Source: Streptomyces sp. CB00455
Lineage (GTDB): Bacteria; Actinomycetota; Actinomycetes; Streptomycetales; Streptomycetaceae
Assembly (NCBI RefSeq): GCF_001905445.1
Contig: NZ_LIVQ01000003.1
Coordinates: forward strand, 186,102-250,101
Reading direction: 5' to 3'
DNA: 64,000 bases
Shown here: positions 47,868 through 56,216 of the stretch, one piece after another
Layout of the letters: each line of letters opens with the position of its first letter
Numbering within the stretch: the stretch's first letter is position 1
Notes under the pieces: model-generated
Seen by the model: only the letters and a program-made list of their open reading frames with translations
What the model was told of the DNA's origin: nothing
The model's database searches: none
Translations under genes and position numbers: made by a program

Positions 47868-49765
47868 CTCCACCGCCACCGCCACCGTTCACCCCGGACG
47901 CCCCGGACGCCCCGGACACCCAGGGCAAGCCCCTGAGCCGGGACGCCACCACGGACCCCGTCCCGGCCACCGCAGAGCCCCCGGCGGCCGCAGAACCCCC
48001 GGCCCACCCCACCGGGCCCGCCCCGGCAGAGACAGGCCGGACGACCCCCCGCACGCCTGCCGCCGACACCACCCGGCCCACCCCGCCTCGGCCCGGACGC
48101 GCGAAGGCTCCCGCCACCCAGCCGCCGCACCAGCCCGGGAACACGGGCGGCCCGGCCACCCACCCCCCGCGCCAGGCCGGGAGCGCCGGTGTGCCTGCTG
48201 CCGAGCCGCCACCCCAGAGCGGGAACTCCGACGGCCCCGCCACCCGGCCACCGCCACAGGCCGCGAGCGCGCGGGAGTCCGCTGCCCAGCCACCCCCACG
48301 GGCCCGGAACGCCGGGGCGCCCGCTGCCGAGCCGCCGCCACGGGCCGCGAGCGCCGACGGCCCCGCCACCCGGCCACCGCCACAGGCCGCGAGCGCGCGG
48401 GAGTGCGCTGCCCAGCCACCCCCACAGGCCCGGAGCGCCGGGGCGCCCGCTGCCGAGCCGCCGCCACGGGCCGCGAGCGCCGACGGCCCCACCACCCAGC
48501 CGCCCCCACAGGCCCGGGGCGCCGAGTGGGTGCGCGGGGAGCCGGCCGTACGGGACCGGGGCGCCGGGCGGCTGGGCGGGGGGCTGCCCGCCGGGGTTTC
48601 GGGCGCGGGCGGGGCCGGGGACCCTCGCGCGCAGCAGCGGATCCGGATCGAGGGGCTGCTGCTGGGCCTCGCCGCAGGCGACGCGGCCGGCTGGCCCGCC
48701 GCCCGGCACCGCGCCAGCCGGATGCCCGAGTGGACCCGCCGCCTCACCCGCGAGCTCGACACCTTCGCCGAGCAGAACGCCACCACCACCCTGCCCGTCC
48801 CCATCGCCCTCAACCAGCCACCGGAACCCCTGCGCCTGGGCCCGTCCGACGACGCCGAGTGGGCCGCCTTCGCCGCCGAGTCCGTACTGACCGCCGCCGG
48901 CGCCCTCCTCAGCGACCTTTCCCGTTCCCGCCGCATGCGCGCCGCCATCGACCTCGCCTGGAACGCCCTCGCCTCCGAAGTCGCCGCGGCAGCGGAACGC
49001 GCGCCCGAGGTCGAATCCGCCGTCCTGCCCCTGCGCGCCCGCATCTCCGTCCGCGCCGGCCTCGGCAACCTCGCCGCCGGCCTGCGCCCGCCCGCCACCG
49101 GCCACGACAACCCCCACTACTTCGACGACGCCGCCTGCGTGCGCGCCTGCGTCCTCGCCGTCGTCCACCCCGGCGATCCGCACGCGGCAGCGGACCTCGC
49201 CGAGTTCGACGCCCGCTACACCCAGGACGGCGACGGCGTCCACGGCGCCCGCGCCATGGCCGCCGCCCTCGCGACCGCCCTCGGCGGTGCGGACGTCGAT
49301 GCCGCCGTGGACGCCGCCCTCGCCCAGCTCCCCGAGGCCACCGAGATCGGCCGCAACGCCCGGCACGCCGTGAAGCTCGCCCGTACCCACCCGGACGACG
49401 GCCGCGGCGGCGGCGCCTTCGCCATCGTCCCCACCCTCGAACACGAGATCGTGGACCACGTCTACAGCTACGGGATCGCCGCCGCCGAGACCGTCCCCGT
49501 CGCCCTCGCCCTCGCGACCGCCGCCCGCGGCCGGACCGCCGAGGCCGTCCCGGCGGCCGCCTGCCTGTCCCGCGTCGCGGACTCCGCGCCCGCCCTCGCC
49601 GGGGCCCTCACCGGCGCGCTCGGCGGCGCCGGCTCCCTCCCCGCCGCCTGGCGCGAGGCGTGCCGCACGCTGTCCGGCTGCGCGTTGCCCCGCCTGGCCG
49701 GCACCGATCTCGTGGAACTCGCCGCGCTGCTCGCTCGCACGGAACTCACCTCACCCAAGGGATGA
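47864..49765 (+). CDS. ADP-ribosylglycohydrolase-fold protein 2 with 250-residue Pro/Ala-rich N-terminus
   Basis: 633 aa in two parts. Residues 1-260 are low-complexity Pro/Ala/Gly/Arg, with a 42-residue repeat (126-bp DNA unit). Residues about 263-633 are an ADP-ribosylhydrolase-like domain: IEGLLLGLAAGDAAGWPAAR, GPSDDAEWAAF (Ser-Asp-Asp in place of Thr-Asp-Asp) and TQDGDGVHGARAM. The last metal motif is CLSRVADSAPALAGALTGAL, where the first Asp of GRDADT is replaced by Val, so catalysis may be lost. The ATG overlaps the previous stop (ATGA). It might be a regulatory pseudoenzyme, or have altered metal use. Confidence 0.82.
   Translation: MTPPPPPPFTPDAPDAPDTQGKPLSRDATTDPVPATAEPPAAAEPPAHPTGPAPAETGRTTPRTPAADTTRPTPPRPGRAKAPATQPPHQPGNTGGPATHPPRQAGSAGVPAAEPPPQSGNSDGPATRPPPQAASARESAAQPPPRARNAGAPAAEPPPRAASADGPATRPPPQAASARECAAQPPPQARSAGAPAAEPPPRAASADGPTTQPPPQARGAEWVRGEPAVRDRGAGRLGGGLPAGVSGAGGAGDPRAQQRIRIEGLLLGLAAGDAAGWPAARHRASRMPEWTRRLTRELDTFAEQNATTTLPVPIALNQPPEPLRLGPSDDAEWAAFAAESVLTAAGALLSDLSRSRRMRAAIDLAWNALASEVAAAAERAPEVESAVLPLRARISVRAGLGNLAAGLRPPATGHDNPHYFDDAACVRACVLAVVHPGDPHAAADLAEFDARYTQDGDGVHGARAMAAALATALGGADVDAAVDAALAQLPEATEIGRNARHAVKLARTHPDDGRGGGAFAIVPTLEHEIVDHVYSYGIAAAETVPVALALATAARGRTAEAVPAAACLSRVADSAPALAGALTGALGGAGSLPAAWREACRTLSGCALPRLAGTDLVELAALLARTELTSPKG
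48231..48515 (+). repeat. 126-bp in-frame tandem repeat inside ADP-ribosylglycohydrolase-like gene 2
   Basis: Copies begin at 48231 and 48357, nearly identical over 126 bases, followed by a partial third from 48483. Each encodes 42 residues of the type GPATRPPPQAASARE then AAQPPP and AGAPAAEPPPRAASAD. Near-perfect DNA identity shows recent duplication. Confidence 0.9.
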
Positions 49766-49772
49766 TTCGGAC

Positions 49773-50912
49773 ATGACGCTCACGTTGGAGGACCGGGCGG
49801 CCGGCGCACTGGTCGGAGCCGCCGTCGGCGACGCCCTCGGCGGCCCGGTGGAGGGCTGGTCCCCGGACCAGATCCTGGAACGGCACGGCGGCCGCGTCCA
49901 CGGCATCGTCGGCCCCTGGCACGAGGACTGGCGTACGGCCCGTCCCATCGCCCCGTACCACAAGGGCGACGGGCACGTCACGGACGACACCCTGATGACG
50001 CACGCACTGGTCCGGGTCTACGAGGCCGTACGGGACCACCTCGACGCCTACGCGGTCGCCGACCACCTGGTCCCCGACCTGATGACGAACCCGCGCTGGA
50101 TCCCCGAACTGGAGGCGCAGGCGCTGCCGTTGCAGCGGATCTTCCTCGCCGAGAAGTGGATCGTGACCCGGCTGCACTACGCCCACGCGGACCCGCGCGA
50201 GGCCGGCAGCGGCAACATCGTCAACTGCGGTGCGGCGATGTACATGGCGCCGGTGGGCATCGCCAACGCCGGCAATGCGGCCGGCGCGTACGCGGAGGCG
50301 CTGGACATCGCCGGCGCGCACCAGTCCTCGTACGGGCGGGAGGCGGCGGGCGTGTTCGCGGCGGCGGTGGCCGCCGCGTGCGTTCCGGGGGCCACGGCGT
50401 CCTCAGTGGTGGAGACCGCCCTCTCCCTGGCGAAGGACGGCACCCGCGACGCCGTGGCCGCGGTCGCGGAAGTGGCGTGCCGCTACCGGGACTTCGAGTC
50501 GGCGCTCGTCCCGCTGCGGGCGGCGGTGGCCCCGTACGACTCGGTCGGCCCGGACTACCGCAAGCCGTCACTGGGGGCGCGGCGCCCCTCCCGCCTGCAC
50601 TCGATCGAGGAACTGCCGATCGCGCTCGGAATGCTGCTGATCGCCGACGGAGCGTACGAGACCGCCGTACTCGGCGCGGTCAATTACGGGCGGGACTGCG
50701 ACTCCATCGCCACCATGGCGGGAGCGGTCGCCGGGGCACTGGGCGGCGAGGGAGTGGTCCCGGCCGCCTGGGCCAAGCGGGTCGCCGAGGCCAGCCGGCT
50801 CGACCTGCACGCCCCGGCGGCGGCGATGGCCGCGGTGGCGCGGGAGATCTTCGACCGCGACCGGGCCCGCCGCGAAGCCCACGCCTCGGCGTTCACGGCG
50901 ATCTCCCGATGA
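49773..50912 (+). CDS. ADP-ribosylglycohydrolase family protein 3
   Basis: 379 aa. Complete motifs: GALVGAAVGDALGGPVEG at the N-terminus, DGHVTDDTLMTHAL near residue 70, SGNIVNCGAAMYMAPVGIAN, and VNYGRDCDSIATMAGAVAGA near 312 with both metal Asp residues. Pattern and length fit the DraG-like subfamily that often acts on small ribosides as well as proteins. It starts 7 bases after gene 2 (AAGGGA ribosome site) and ends in an ATGA overlap with gene 4. It is likely active. Confidence 0.9.
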   Translation: MTLTLEDRAAGALVGAAVGDALGGPVEGWSPDQILERHGGRVHGIVGPWHEDWRTARPIAPYHKGDGHVTDDTLMTHALVRVYEAVRDHLDAYAVADHLVPDLMTNPRWIPELEAQALPLQRIFLAEKWIVTRLHYAHADPREAGSGNIVNCGAAMYMAPVGIANAGNAAGAYAEALDIAGAHQSSYGREAAGVFAAAVAAACVPGATASSVVETALSLAKDGTRDAVAAVAEVACRYRDFESALVPLRAAVAPYDSVGPDYRKPSLGARRPSRLHSIEELPIALGMLLIADGAYETAVLGAVNYGRDCDSIATMAGAVAGALGGEGVVPAAWAKRVAEASRLDLHAPAAAMAAVAREIFDRDRARREAHASAFTAISR

Positions 50913-53167
50913 CCCCGGCCGGCGCCCCCCGCCGCCCCGCCCCACCACCCGAGCCGTCCCGCCGGTCACCCACCCCCGAACCGCCGCACGACCCCTCCTC
51001 GGCGCCCACGCCGACACCCGAACCGCCGTGCGGGTCCTCGGCGCCCGCGCCGACGTCGGAGCCGCCGCGGCGGCGGCCGCCGCCGACCGGCCTGCCCGTG
51101 ACCGCGCGGGGTGCGCGCCCGGGGCCGGGGGCCCCGGACATCCGCCGGGGACCAGGGCCGGGTGGGACGGGCGCGCCCGCCGGCTCGGAACACGTGCGGC
51201 CCCCCGGACCGATCACGCCAGGGGGCCGCACGCCGGCGCCTTCGGGCGGCTCCCGGCCCGACGGGCCGGCGACGGGCCGGGAAGGCGCCGATCCGGACCG
51301 TGTGCGACTCACCTGGGCCCAGCCCGAGGACCTCGTCGGACACGAGCTCCGCCAGGCGGCCGAGGACGGCCGGGACGCGGAGGCCGTGCTGCGGACCTGG
51401 CGGGCCGCGGGCGGGCACCCTGCTCCCGCCCGGGCGGGAGCCTCCCGGGAACCCGCGCCACCCGGACTCCGCGCCCTGGCCGCCCGCCTCCTCGACGAAC
51501 TGGCCGGGCTCCCCTCCCCCGTTTCGCCGGACGAGCCCACGTCCTGGGCGGCCCTGACGCGCACCTGGCCGGACCCGGTGCGCCAGCAGCCACCGTGGCC
51601 CGCCGACCGCCGGAACCCACCCCCAACGAACCCCGGCCCGGCGAACGGGAACCCCCCAGCGGCCCCCGACAGCCGCCACCGGACGGCCCCCACGGCCCCC
51701 ACGGCACACATGGCCGTGCGGACAGGACACGGAGCAGCCCCGACGGAGCGCGAGGCGGCCCCGACGGAGCGCGAAGCGGCCCCCGCAGCCCGCATGGCAG
51801 GCCCGGCAGAAGACGGGCCCGCCCCACAGGGGCACCGGGCACCCCCGGCAGAGCACGGAGCGGCTCCGGCGCGTCACCGAGCCGGCCCGACCGAGCACGG
51901 CGCGGGCCCAGCGGGACACCGGGCACCCCCGGCAGCGAGCCAAGCCGCCCCGGCACGGCACGGTTCAGGCCCGCCGGGGCACGGCTCCGCCAGCGGCCAC
52001 GGGCGCGGTGGCGACGGCGGTGGCGGCAGCGGCGGTGGTGGTGGTGGTGGCGACGGCGGTGGCGGCAGCGGCGGTGGCGGCGGCGGTGGCGGTGGCGGCG
52101 AGGACCCTGTGGCCCGGCTGGAAGCCGCCTGGTTGGGGCGGGCCGTCGGGTGTCTGCTCGGCAAGCCCGTCGAGAAGCTCCCCCTCACCGGGATCCGGGC
52201 CCTCGCCCGGGCCACCGGCAACTGGCCCCTGAACGACTGGTTCACCGCCCGCGGCGTCCCGCCCGACCTCCTGGCCGCCCATCCCTGGAACCGCCGCTCC
52301 GCCCCCACCTCCCTCGCCGAGAACATCGACGGCATGCCCGAAGACGACGACCTCAACTACCCCCTGCTCAACCTCCTGCTGCTCCAGCGCCACGGCAAGC
52401 ACTTCACCACCGCCGACGTGGCCCGGCTCTGGCTCGACGAGCTGCCCGCCGGGCGGACCTTCACCGCCGAGCGCGTCGCCTACCGCAACCTGCTCCTGGG
52501 TCTGGAGCCCCCCGCCACCGCCACTCACCACAACCCCTTCCGCGAATGGATCGGCGCCCTCATCCGCGCCGACGTCCACGGCTGGTCCAACCCCGGCGAC
52601 CCGGTCGCCGCGGCCTCCCAGGCCTACCGCGACGCCACCTTGACCCACACCGGCAACGGCGTCTACGCCGCCCTCTTCATCGCCGCCGCCACCGCCGAGG
52701 CCGCCACCGGCCGCGCCGACGTGCACACCGCGCTCCGGGCCGGCCTGGCCCTCGTACCGCCCCGCTCCCGCCTCGCCGAGGCCGTCCGCTTCGCACTGCG
52801 CACCGCCGCCGGCGAAGCCGACTTCGACCACGTCGTCGACCGCCTGCACGCCCGTTACGGGCACTACCACTGGGTGCACGCCGTGCCCAACACCGCACTG
52901 ATCGCCGCCGCCCTCACCCACGCCGACGGCGACTTCACCCGCTCCGTGTGCCGCGCCGTGTCCGGCGGCTGGGACACCGACTCCAACGGCGCCACCGCCG
53001 GCGCCCTCGCCGGACTGCTGGCAGGCTCCCCGGCCGGCATCCCGCACCGCTGGAGCGCCCCCCTGAAGAACCGCCTCGCCACCAGCGTTCCCGGCTTCGA
53101 CGGCATCGGCTTCGACACCCTCGCCCACCTCACCCACCGCACCGCACAGGAGGCAGCACGCTCATGA
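50909..53167 (+). CDS. ADP-ribosylglycohydrolase-fold protein 4 with long disordered N-terminus and Gly linker
   Basis: 752 aa. Residues 1-125 are Pro-rich. Residues about 128-205 form a compact segment (RVRLTWAQPEDLVGHELRQA, then AAEDGRDAEAVLRTWRAAGG and LRALAARLLDELAGLP) that looks like a small domain. Residues 206-365 are Pro/Ala/Arg/His low complexity, then about 30 residues of almost pure Gly/Ser. The C-terminal domain (about 400-752) has GRAVGCLLGKPVEKLPL, MPEDDDLNYPLLNLLLLQ and SGGWDTDSNGATAGALAGLL, the variant motif set of a distinct ADP-ribosylhydrolase subfamily. It is coupled to its neighbours by ATGA overlaps. Substrate unknown. Confidence 0.85.
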   Translation: MTPAGAPRRPAPPPEPSRRSPTPEPPHDPSSAPTPTPEPPCGSSAPAPTSEPPRRRPPPTGLPVTARGARPGPGAPDIRRGPGPGGTGAPAGSEHVRPPGPITPGGRTPAPSGGSRPDGPATGREGADPDRVRLTWAQPEDLVGHELRQAAEDGRDAEAVLRTWRAAGGHPAPARAGASREPAPPGLRALAARLLDELAGLPSPVSPDEPTSWAALTRTWPDPVRQQPPWPADRRNPPPTNPGPANGNPPAAPDSRHRTAPTAPTAHMAVRTGHGAAPTEREAAPTEREAAPAARMAGPAEDGPAPQGHRAPPAEHGAAPARHRAGPTEHGAGPAGHRAPPAASQAAPARHGSGPPGHGSASGHGRGGDGGGGSGGGGGGGDGGGGSGGGGGGGGGGEDPVARLEAAWLGRAVGCLLGKPVEKLPLTGIRALARATGNWPLNDWFTARGVPPDLLAAHPWNRRSAPTSLAENIDGMPEDDDLNYPLLNLLLLQRHGKHFTTADVARLWLDELPAGRTFTAERVAYRNLLLGLEPPATATHHNPFREWIGALIRADVHGWSNPGDPVAAASQAYRDATLTHTGNGVYAALFIAAATAEAATGRADVHTALRAGLALVPPRSRLAEAVRFALRTAAGEADFDHVVDRLHARYGHYHWVHAVPNTALIAAALTHADGDFTRSVCRAVSGGWDTDSNGATAGALAGLLAGSPAGIPHRWSAPLKNRLATSVPGFDGIGFDTLAHLTHRTAQEAARS

Positions 53168-54069
53168 CGGCCATCGCCGTGCTCGGCAGTACGAACATGG
53201 ACCTCGTCGCCTACGTCCCCAAAGCCCCCCGCCTCGGGGAGACGGTCACCGGCCACCGCTTCCGCACCGTCCCCGGCGGCAAGGGCGCCAACCAGGCCGT
53301 CGCCGCGGCCCGTTCCGGCGGGAAGGTGGTGATGATCGGCGCGGTGGGGGCCGACGAGTTCGGCGTACGGCTGCGCTCCGCGCTGACCGCCGCCGGGATC
53401 GACACGGCACCCCTGCGCACCGTCGAGGGCGCGAGTGGCACCGCCCACATCACCGTGGACGACGAGGGCGGCAACAGCATCATCGTCATCCCCGGCGCCA
53501 ACGCCCGCGTCACCGGCCTGGAGGCGGGCGACGACTCCCGGATCGCCGCCGCCGACGCCCTGCTCCTCCAGCTCGAACTGCCCCTGGAGGCGGCCTTGGC
53601 CGGAGCCCGGTGCGCCCGCGCGCACGGGGTCCGCACGGTCCTCACCCCGGCCCCCGCCCAGGCGCTGCCGGCCGAACTCCTCGCCGCCACCGACCTCCTG
53701 GTCCCCAACGAGCACGAGGCCGCCGCCCTCACCGGCCTCACCGACCCGCAGCTGGCCGCCGCCGCCCTGCTGGACGACGTCCCCGAGGTGGTGGTCACCC
53801 TCGGCGCGGCCGGAGTCCTGTACGCCGCCCGGGGCCGGGATCCGCTGACCGTCCCGGCGCCCCGGGTCCGGGCCGTGGACACCACCGCCGCCGGGGACAC
53901 CTTCGTCGGCGCCCTCGCCGTGGCCCTGGGCGAGGGCCGGCCCGTGCCGCAGGCGCTGCGCTGGGCCTCCGCGGCGGCCGCCCTCTCCGTCCAGCGGCCG
54001 GGCGCCCAGGACTCGATGCCCACCCGCGCCGAGACCGACGCCTTCGCCCGGTCCGGAGCCGCCTCGTGA
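53164..54069 (+). CDS. Ribokinase-like PfkB-family carbohydrate kinase
   Basis: 301 aa. N-terminal VLGSTNMDLVAYVPKAPRLG (ribokinase substrate strand with Asn/Asp), the GGKGANQAVAAAR motif, and the C-terminal anion hole/base VDTTAAGDTFVGALAVALGE. This matches ribokinase rather than fructokinase. In the operon it would phosphorylate ribose or a riboside-derived sugar released by the neighbouring ADP-ribosylglycohydrolases. ATG overlaps the previous stop (ATGA) and its stop overlaps the next GTG. Other pentose or nucleoside substrates cannot be excluded. Confidence 0.9.
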   Translation: MTAIAVLGSTNMDLVAYVPKAPRLGETVTGHRFRTVPGGKGANQAVAAARSGGKVVMIGAVGADEFGVRLRSALTAAGIDTAPLRTVEGASGTAHITVDDEGGNSIIVIPGANARVTGLEAGDDSRIAAADALLLQLELPLEAALAGARCARAHGVRTVLTPAPAQALPAELLAATDLLVPNEHEAAALTGLTDPQLAAAALLDDVPEVVVTLGAAGVLYAARGRDPLTVPAPRVRAVDTTAAGDTFVGALAVALGEGRPVPQALRWASAAAALSVQRPGAQDSMPTRAETDAFARSGAAS

Positions 54070-55259
54070 CCTCCCGGGGGCCGCTGGAGGGGCTGCGCGT
54101 CCTCGACCTCGCCACCCTCTTCGCCGGGCCGCTCGCCGCCACCCTGCTCGGCGACTTCGGTGCCGAGGTCGTCAAGGTCGAACACCCCGGCCGCCCCGAC
54201 CCCTCCCGCGGCCACGGCCCCGCCAAGGACGGCGTGGGCCTGTGGTGGAAGCTGCTCGGCCGCAACAAGCGGACGATGACCCTGGACCTGTCCACCCCCG
54301 GCGGCCGGGACACCCTGCTGCGCCTGGCGGCCACCGCCGACGTGATCGTCGAGAACTTCCGCCCCGGCACCCTGGAGAGGTGGGGTCTGGGCTGGCCCGA
54401 GCTGTCCGCCGCCAACCCGCGGCTGGTCCTGACCCGCGTCACGGCCTTCGGCCAGCAGGGTCCGTACGCCCACCGCCCCGGCTTCGGCACCCTCGCCGAG
54501 GCGATGAGCGGCTTCGCGGCCATCACCGGGGAGCCGGACGGCCCGCCGACCCTGCCGCCCTTCGGGCTCGCCGACTCGATCGCCGCGCTGACCACCGCCT
54601 ACGCCGTCATGACGGCCCTCGCCGGACGCGACCGCACCGGCCGCGGGCAGGTGGTGGACCTGGCCATCATCGAGCCGATCCTCACGGTGCTCGGCCCGCA
54701 CCCGCTCTGGTTCGACCAGCTCGGCTACGTCCAGCCGCGCACCGGCAACCGCTCCGCCAACAACGCGCCCCGCAACACCTACCGCAGCGCGGACGGCCGC
54801 TGGCTGGCGGTGTCCGCCTCGGCGCAGTCCGTCGCGGAACGCGTGGTGCGCCTGGTCGGCCGGCCCGATCTGGTCGCGCAGCCCTGGTTCGCGACCGGCT
54901 CCGGCCGGGCCGCCCACACGCACGTGCTCGACGAGGCGGTCGGCGGCTGGATCGCCCGGCACAAGGCGGAGGAGGTCGTCGCCGCGTTCGAGGAGGCGCA
55001 GGCCGCCGTCGCGCAGGTCTACGACGTCCGGGACGTGATGGCCGACCCGCAGTACGCGGCCCTCGACACGGTCACCGAGGTCGAGGACCCGGAGCTCGGC
55101 CCGATCCGGATGCAGAACATCCTCTTCCGGCTCTCCGAGACCCCCGGCGCGATCCGCTGGGCCGGACGTCCGCACGGCGCGGACACCGACGAGGTCCTGA
55201 CGGAACTCGGTCTGAGCCGGGCCGAGATCGCCGGGCTGCGGACCGAGGGGGCGCTGTGA
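54066..55259 (+). CDS. Class III (CaiB/BaiF) CoA-transferase
   Basis: 397 aa. Start LEGLRVLDLATLFAGPLAAT LLGDFG (in two parts) and AEVVKVEHP are the family's CoA-binding beginning. NKRTMTLDLSTPGGRD and ENFRPGTLERWGL follow, and a conserved Asp in GLADSIAALTTAYAV is the expected catalytic residue. Such enzymes move CoA between organic acids. Next to a CitE-like lyase it suggests activation and then cleavage of a hydroxy- or keto-acid CoA ester. GTG 54066 overlaps the kinase stop. The acid substrate is unknown. Confidence 0.9.
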   Translation: MTSRGPLEGLRVLDLATLFAGPLAATLLGDFGAEVVKVEHPGRPDPSRGHGPAKDGVGLWWKLLGRNKRTMTLDLSTPGGRDTLLRLAATADVIVENFRPGTLERWGLGWPELSAANPRLVLTRVTAFGQQGPYAHRPGFGTLAEAMSGFAAITGEPDGPPTLPPFGLADSIAALTTAYAVMTALAGRDRTGRGQVVDLAIIEPILTVLGPHPLWFDQLGYVQPRTGNRSANNAPRNTYRSADGRWLAVSASAQSVAERVVRLVGRPDLVAQPWFATGSGRAAHTHVLDEAVGGWIARHKAEEVVAAFEEAQAAVAQVYDVRDVMADPQYAALDTVTEVEDPELGPIRMQNILFRLSETPGAIRWAGRPHGADTDEVLTELGLSRAEIAGLRTEGAL

Positions 55260-56077
55260 TCCTGACCTGGCTGTACGCACCGGGAGACCGTCCGGAGGTG
55301 GTGGCCAAGGCCATCGGCTGCGGGGCGGACGCCGTCATCGTGGACCTGGAGGACGCGGTCCCGGCCTCCCGCAAGGAGTACGCCCGCGCCGCCACCGCCG
55401 AACTGCTCGGCGAGCGGCCCGCCGTCCCCGTCCACGTCCGGGTCAACGCGCTGGGCTCCCCCTGGGGCGGCGCGGACCTGGCCGCCCTCTGCGGGCTGCA
55501 CGGGCTCGCCGGTCTGCGGCTGCCGAAGATCAGCGCCCCGGAGCAGGTGGCCGCCGCCGCCGACCGCACCGGCGGGGTCGCCCTGCACGCCCTGCTGGAG
55601 TCGGCGCTGGCCGTGGAGCGCGCGTACGAGATCGCCCGCGCGCACCCCGCCCTGCGCGGGCTCTCCCTCGGCGAGGCGGACCTGCGGGCCGATCTGGCGG
55701 TCAGTGCGGAGCCGGGGCTGGACTGGTGCCGGTCCCGGGTGGTGGTGGCGGCCCGCGCGGCCGGGCTGGCGCCGCCGGCGCAGTCGGTGTTCCCCGACAT
55801 CCGCGATCTGGAGGCGCTGGCCGTCTCCTGCGCGCGCGGCCGCTCGCTGGGCTTCTTCGGCCGGGCGGCGATCCACCCCCGTCAGCTGCCGGTGATCGAG
55901 CGGGCCTACCTCCCGGCGCCCGGGGAGGTGGCCGCCGCCGAGGAGGTCCTGAGGGCCGCCCGGGCCGCGCCGGGCGCGCTGGCCCTCCCGGACGGCCGTT
56001 TCGTCGACCCGGCGGTCGTGGCCGCGGCCCACCGCACCCTCGCCCTGTCCCACCGGACCGCCCCCTACCGGCCCTGA
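55256..56077 (+). CDS. CitE-like HpcH/HpaI-family CoA-ester lyase
   Basis: 273-aa TIM-barrel lyase: LTWLYAPGDRPEVVAKAIGC, ADAVIVDLEDAVPASRKEYA with the metal-binding Glu-Asp, VHVRVNALGSPWG, RLPKISAPEQV, the second Glu in HALLESALAVE and LSLGEADLRADL with Asp. CitE-like proteins of actinobacteria cleave citramalyl-CoA, malyl-CoA or related esters into acyl-CoA plus a keto acid. It is last of the seven-gene operon (GTGA overlap). The stop codon lies in the first unit of a 7-bp tandem repeat. Confidence 0.88.
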   Translation: MILTWLYAPGDRPEVVAKAIGCGADAVIVDLEDAVPASRKEYARAATAELLGERPAVPVHVRVNALGSPWGGADLAALCGLHGLAGLRLPKISAPEQVAAAADRTGGVALHALLESALAVERAYEIARAHPALRGLSLGEADLRADLAVSAEPGLDWCRSRVVVAARAAGLAPPAQSVFPDIRDLEALAVSCARGRSLGFFGRAAIHPRQLPVIERAYLPAPGEVAAAEEVLRAARAAPGALALPDGRFVDPAVVAAAHRTLALSHRTAPYRP

Positions 56078-56112
56078 GCCCTGAGCCCTGAGCCCTGAGC
56101 CCTGAGCCCTGA
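56071..56112 (+). repeat. 7-bp tandem repeat (GCCCTGA), six copies, starting in the CitE-like gene stop
   Basis: GCCCTGA repeats six times from 56071; the TGA at 56075-56077 is the CitE-like stop. As 7 is not a multiple of 3, the repeat places a TGA in all three frames just after the gene. It is followed by a GGCTCC/GGCCCC run. Confidence 0.95.
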
Positions 56113-56169
56113 GTCCGGCTCCGGCTCCGGCCCCGGCCCCCGCCGCCCGCGGCGCGCGCTGCGGGTACG

Positions 56170-56206
56170 CCGCAGGGGGCGCCGCGGTGTGCGGCGCCCC
56201 CTGCGG
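56170..56206. terminator. Strong hairpin between the CitE-like gene and lgt
   Basis: A perfect 16-bp stem (56170-56185 with 56191-56206) with a 5-base loop, located between convergent stops at 56077 and 56217. Confidence 0.85.
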
Positions 56207-56216
56207 GTGGAACGGT

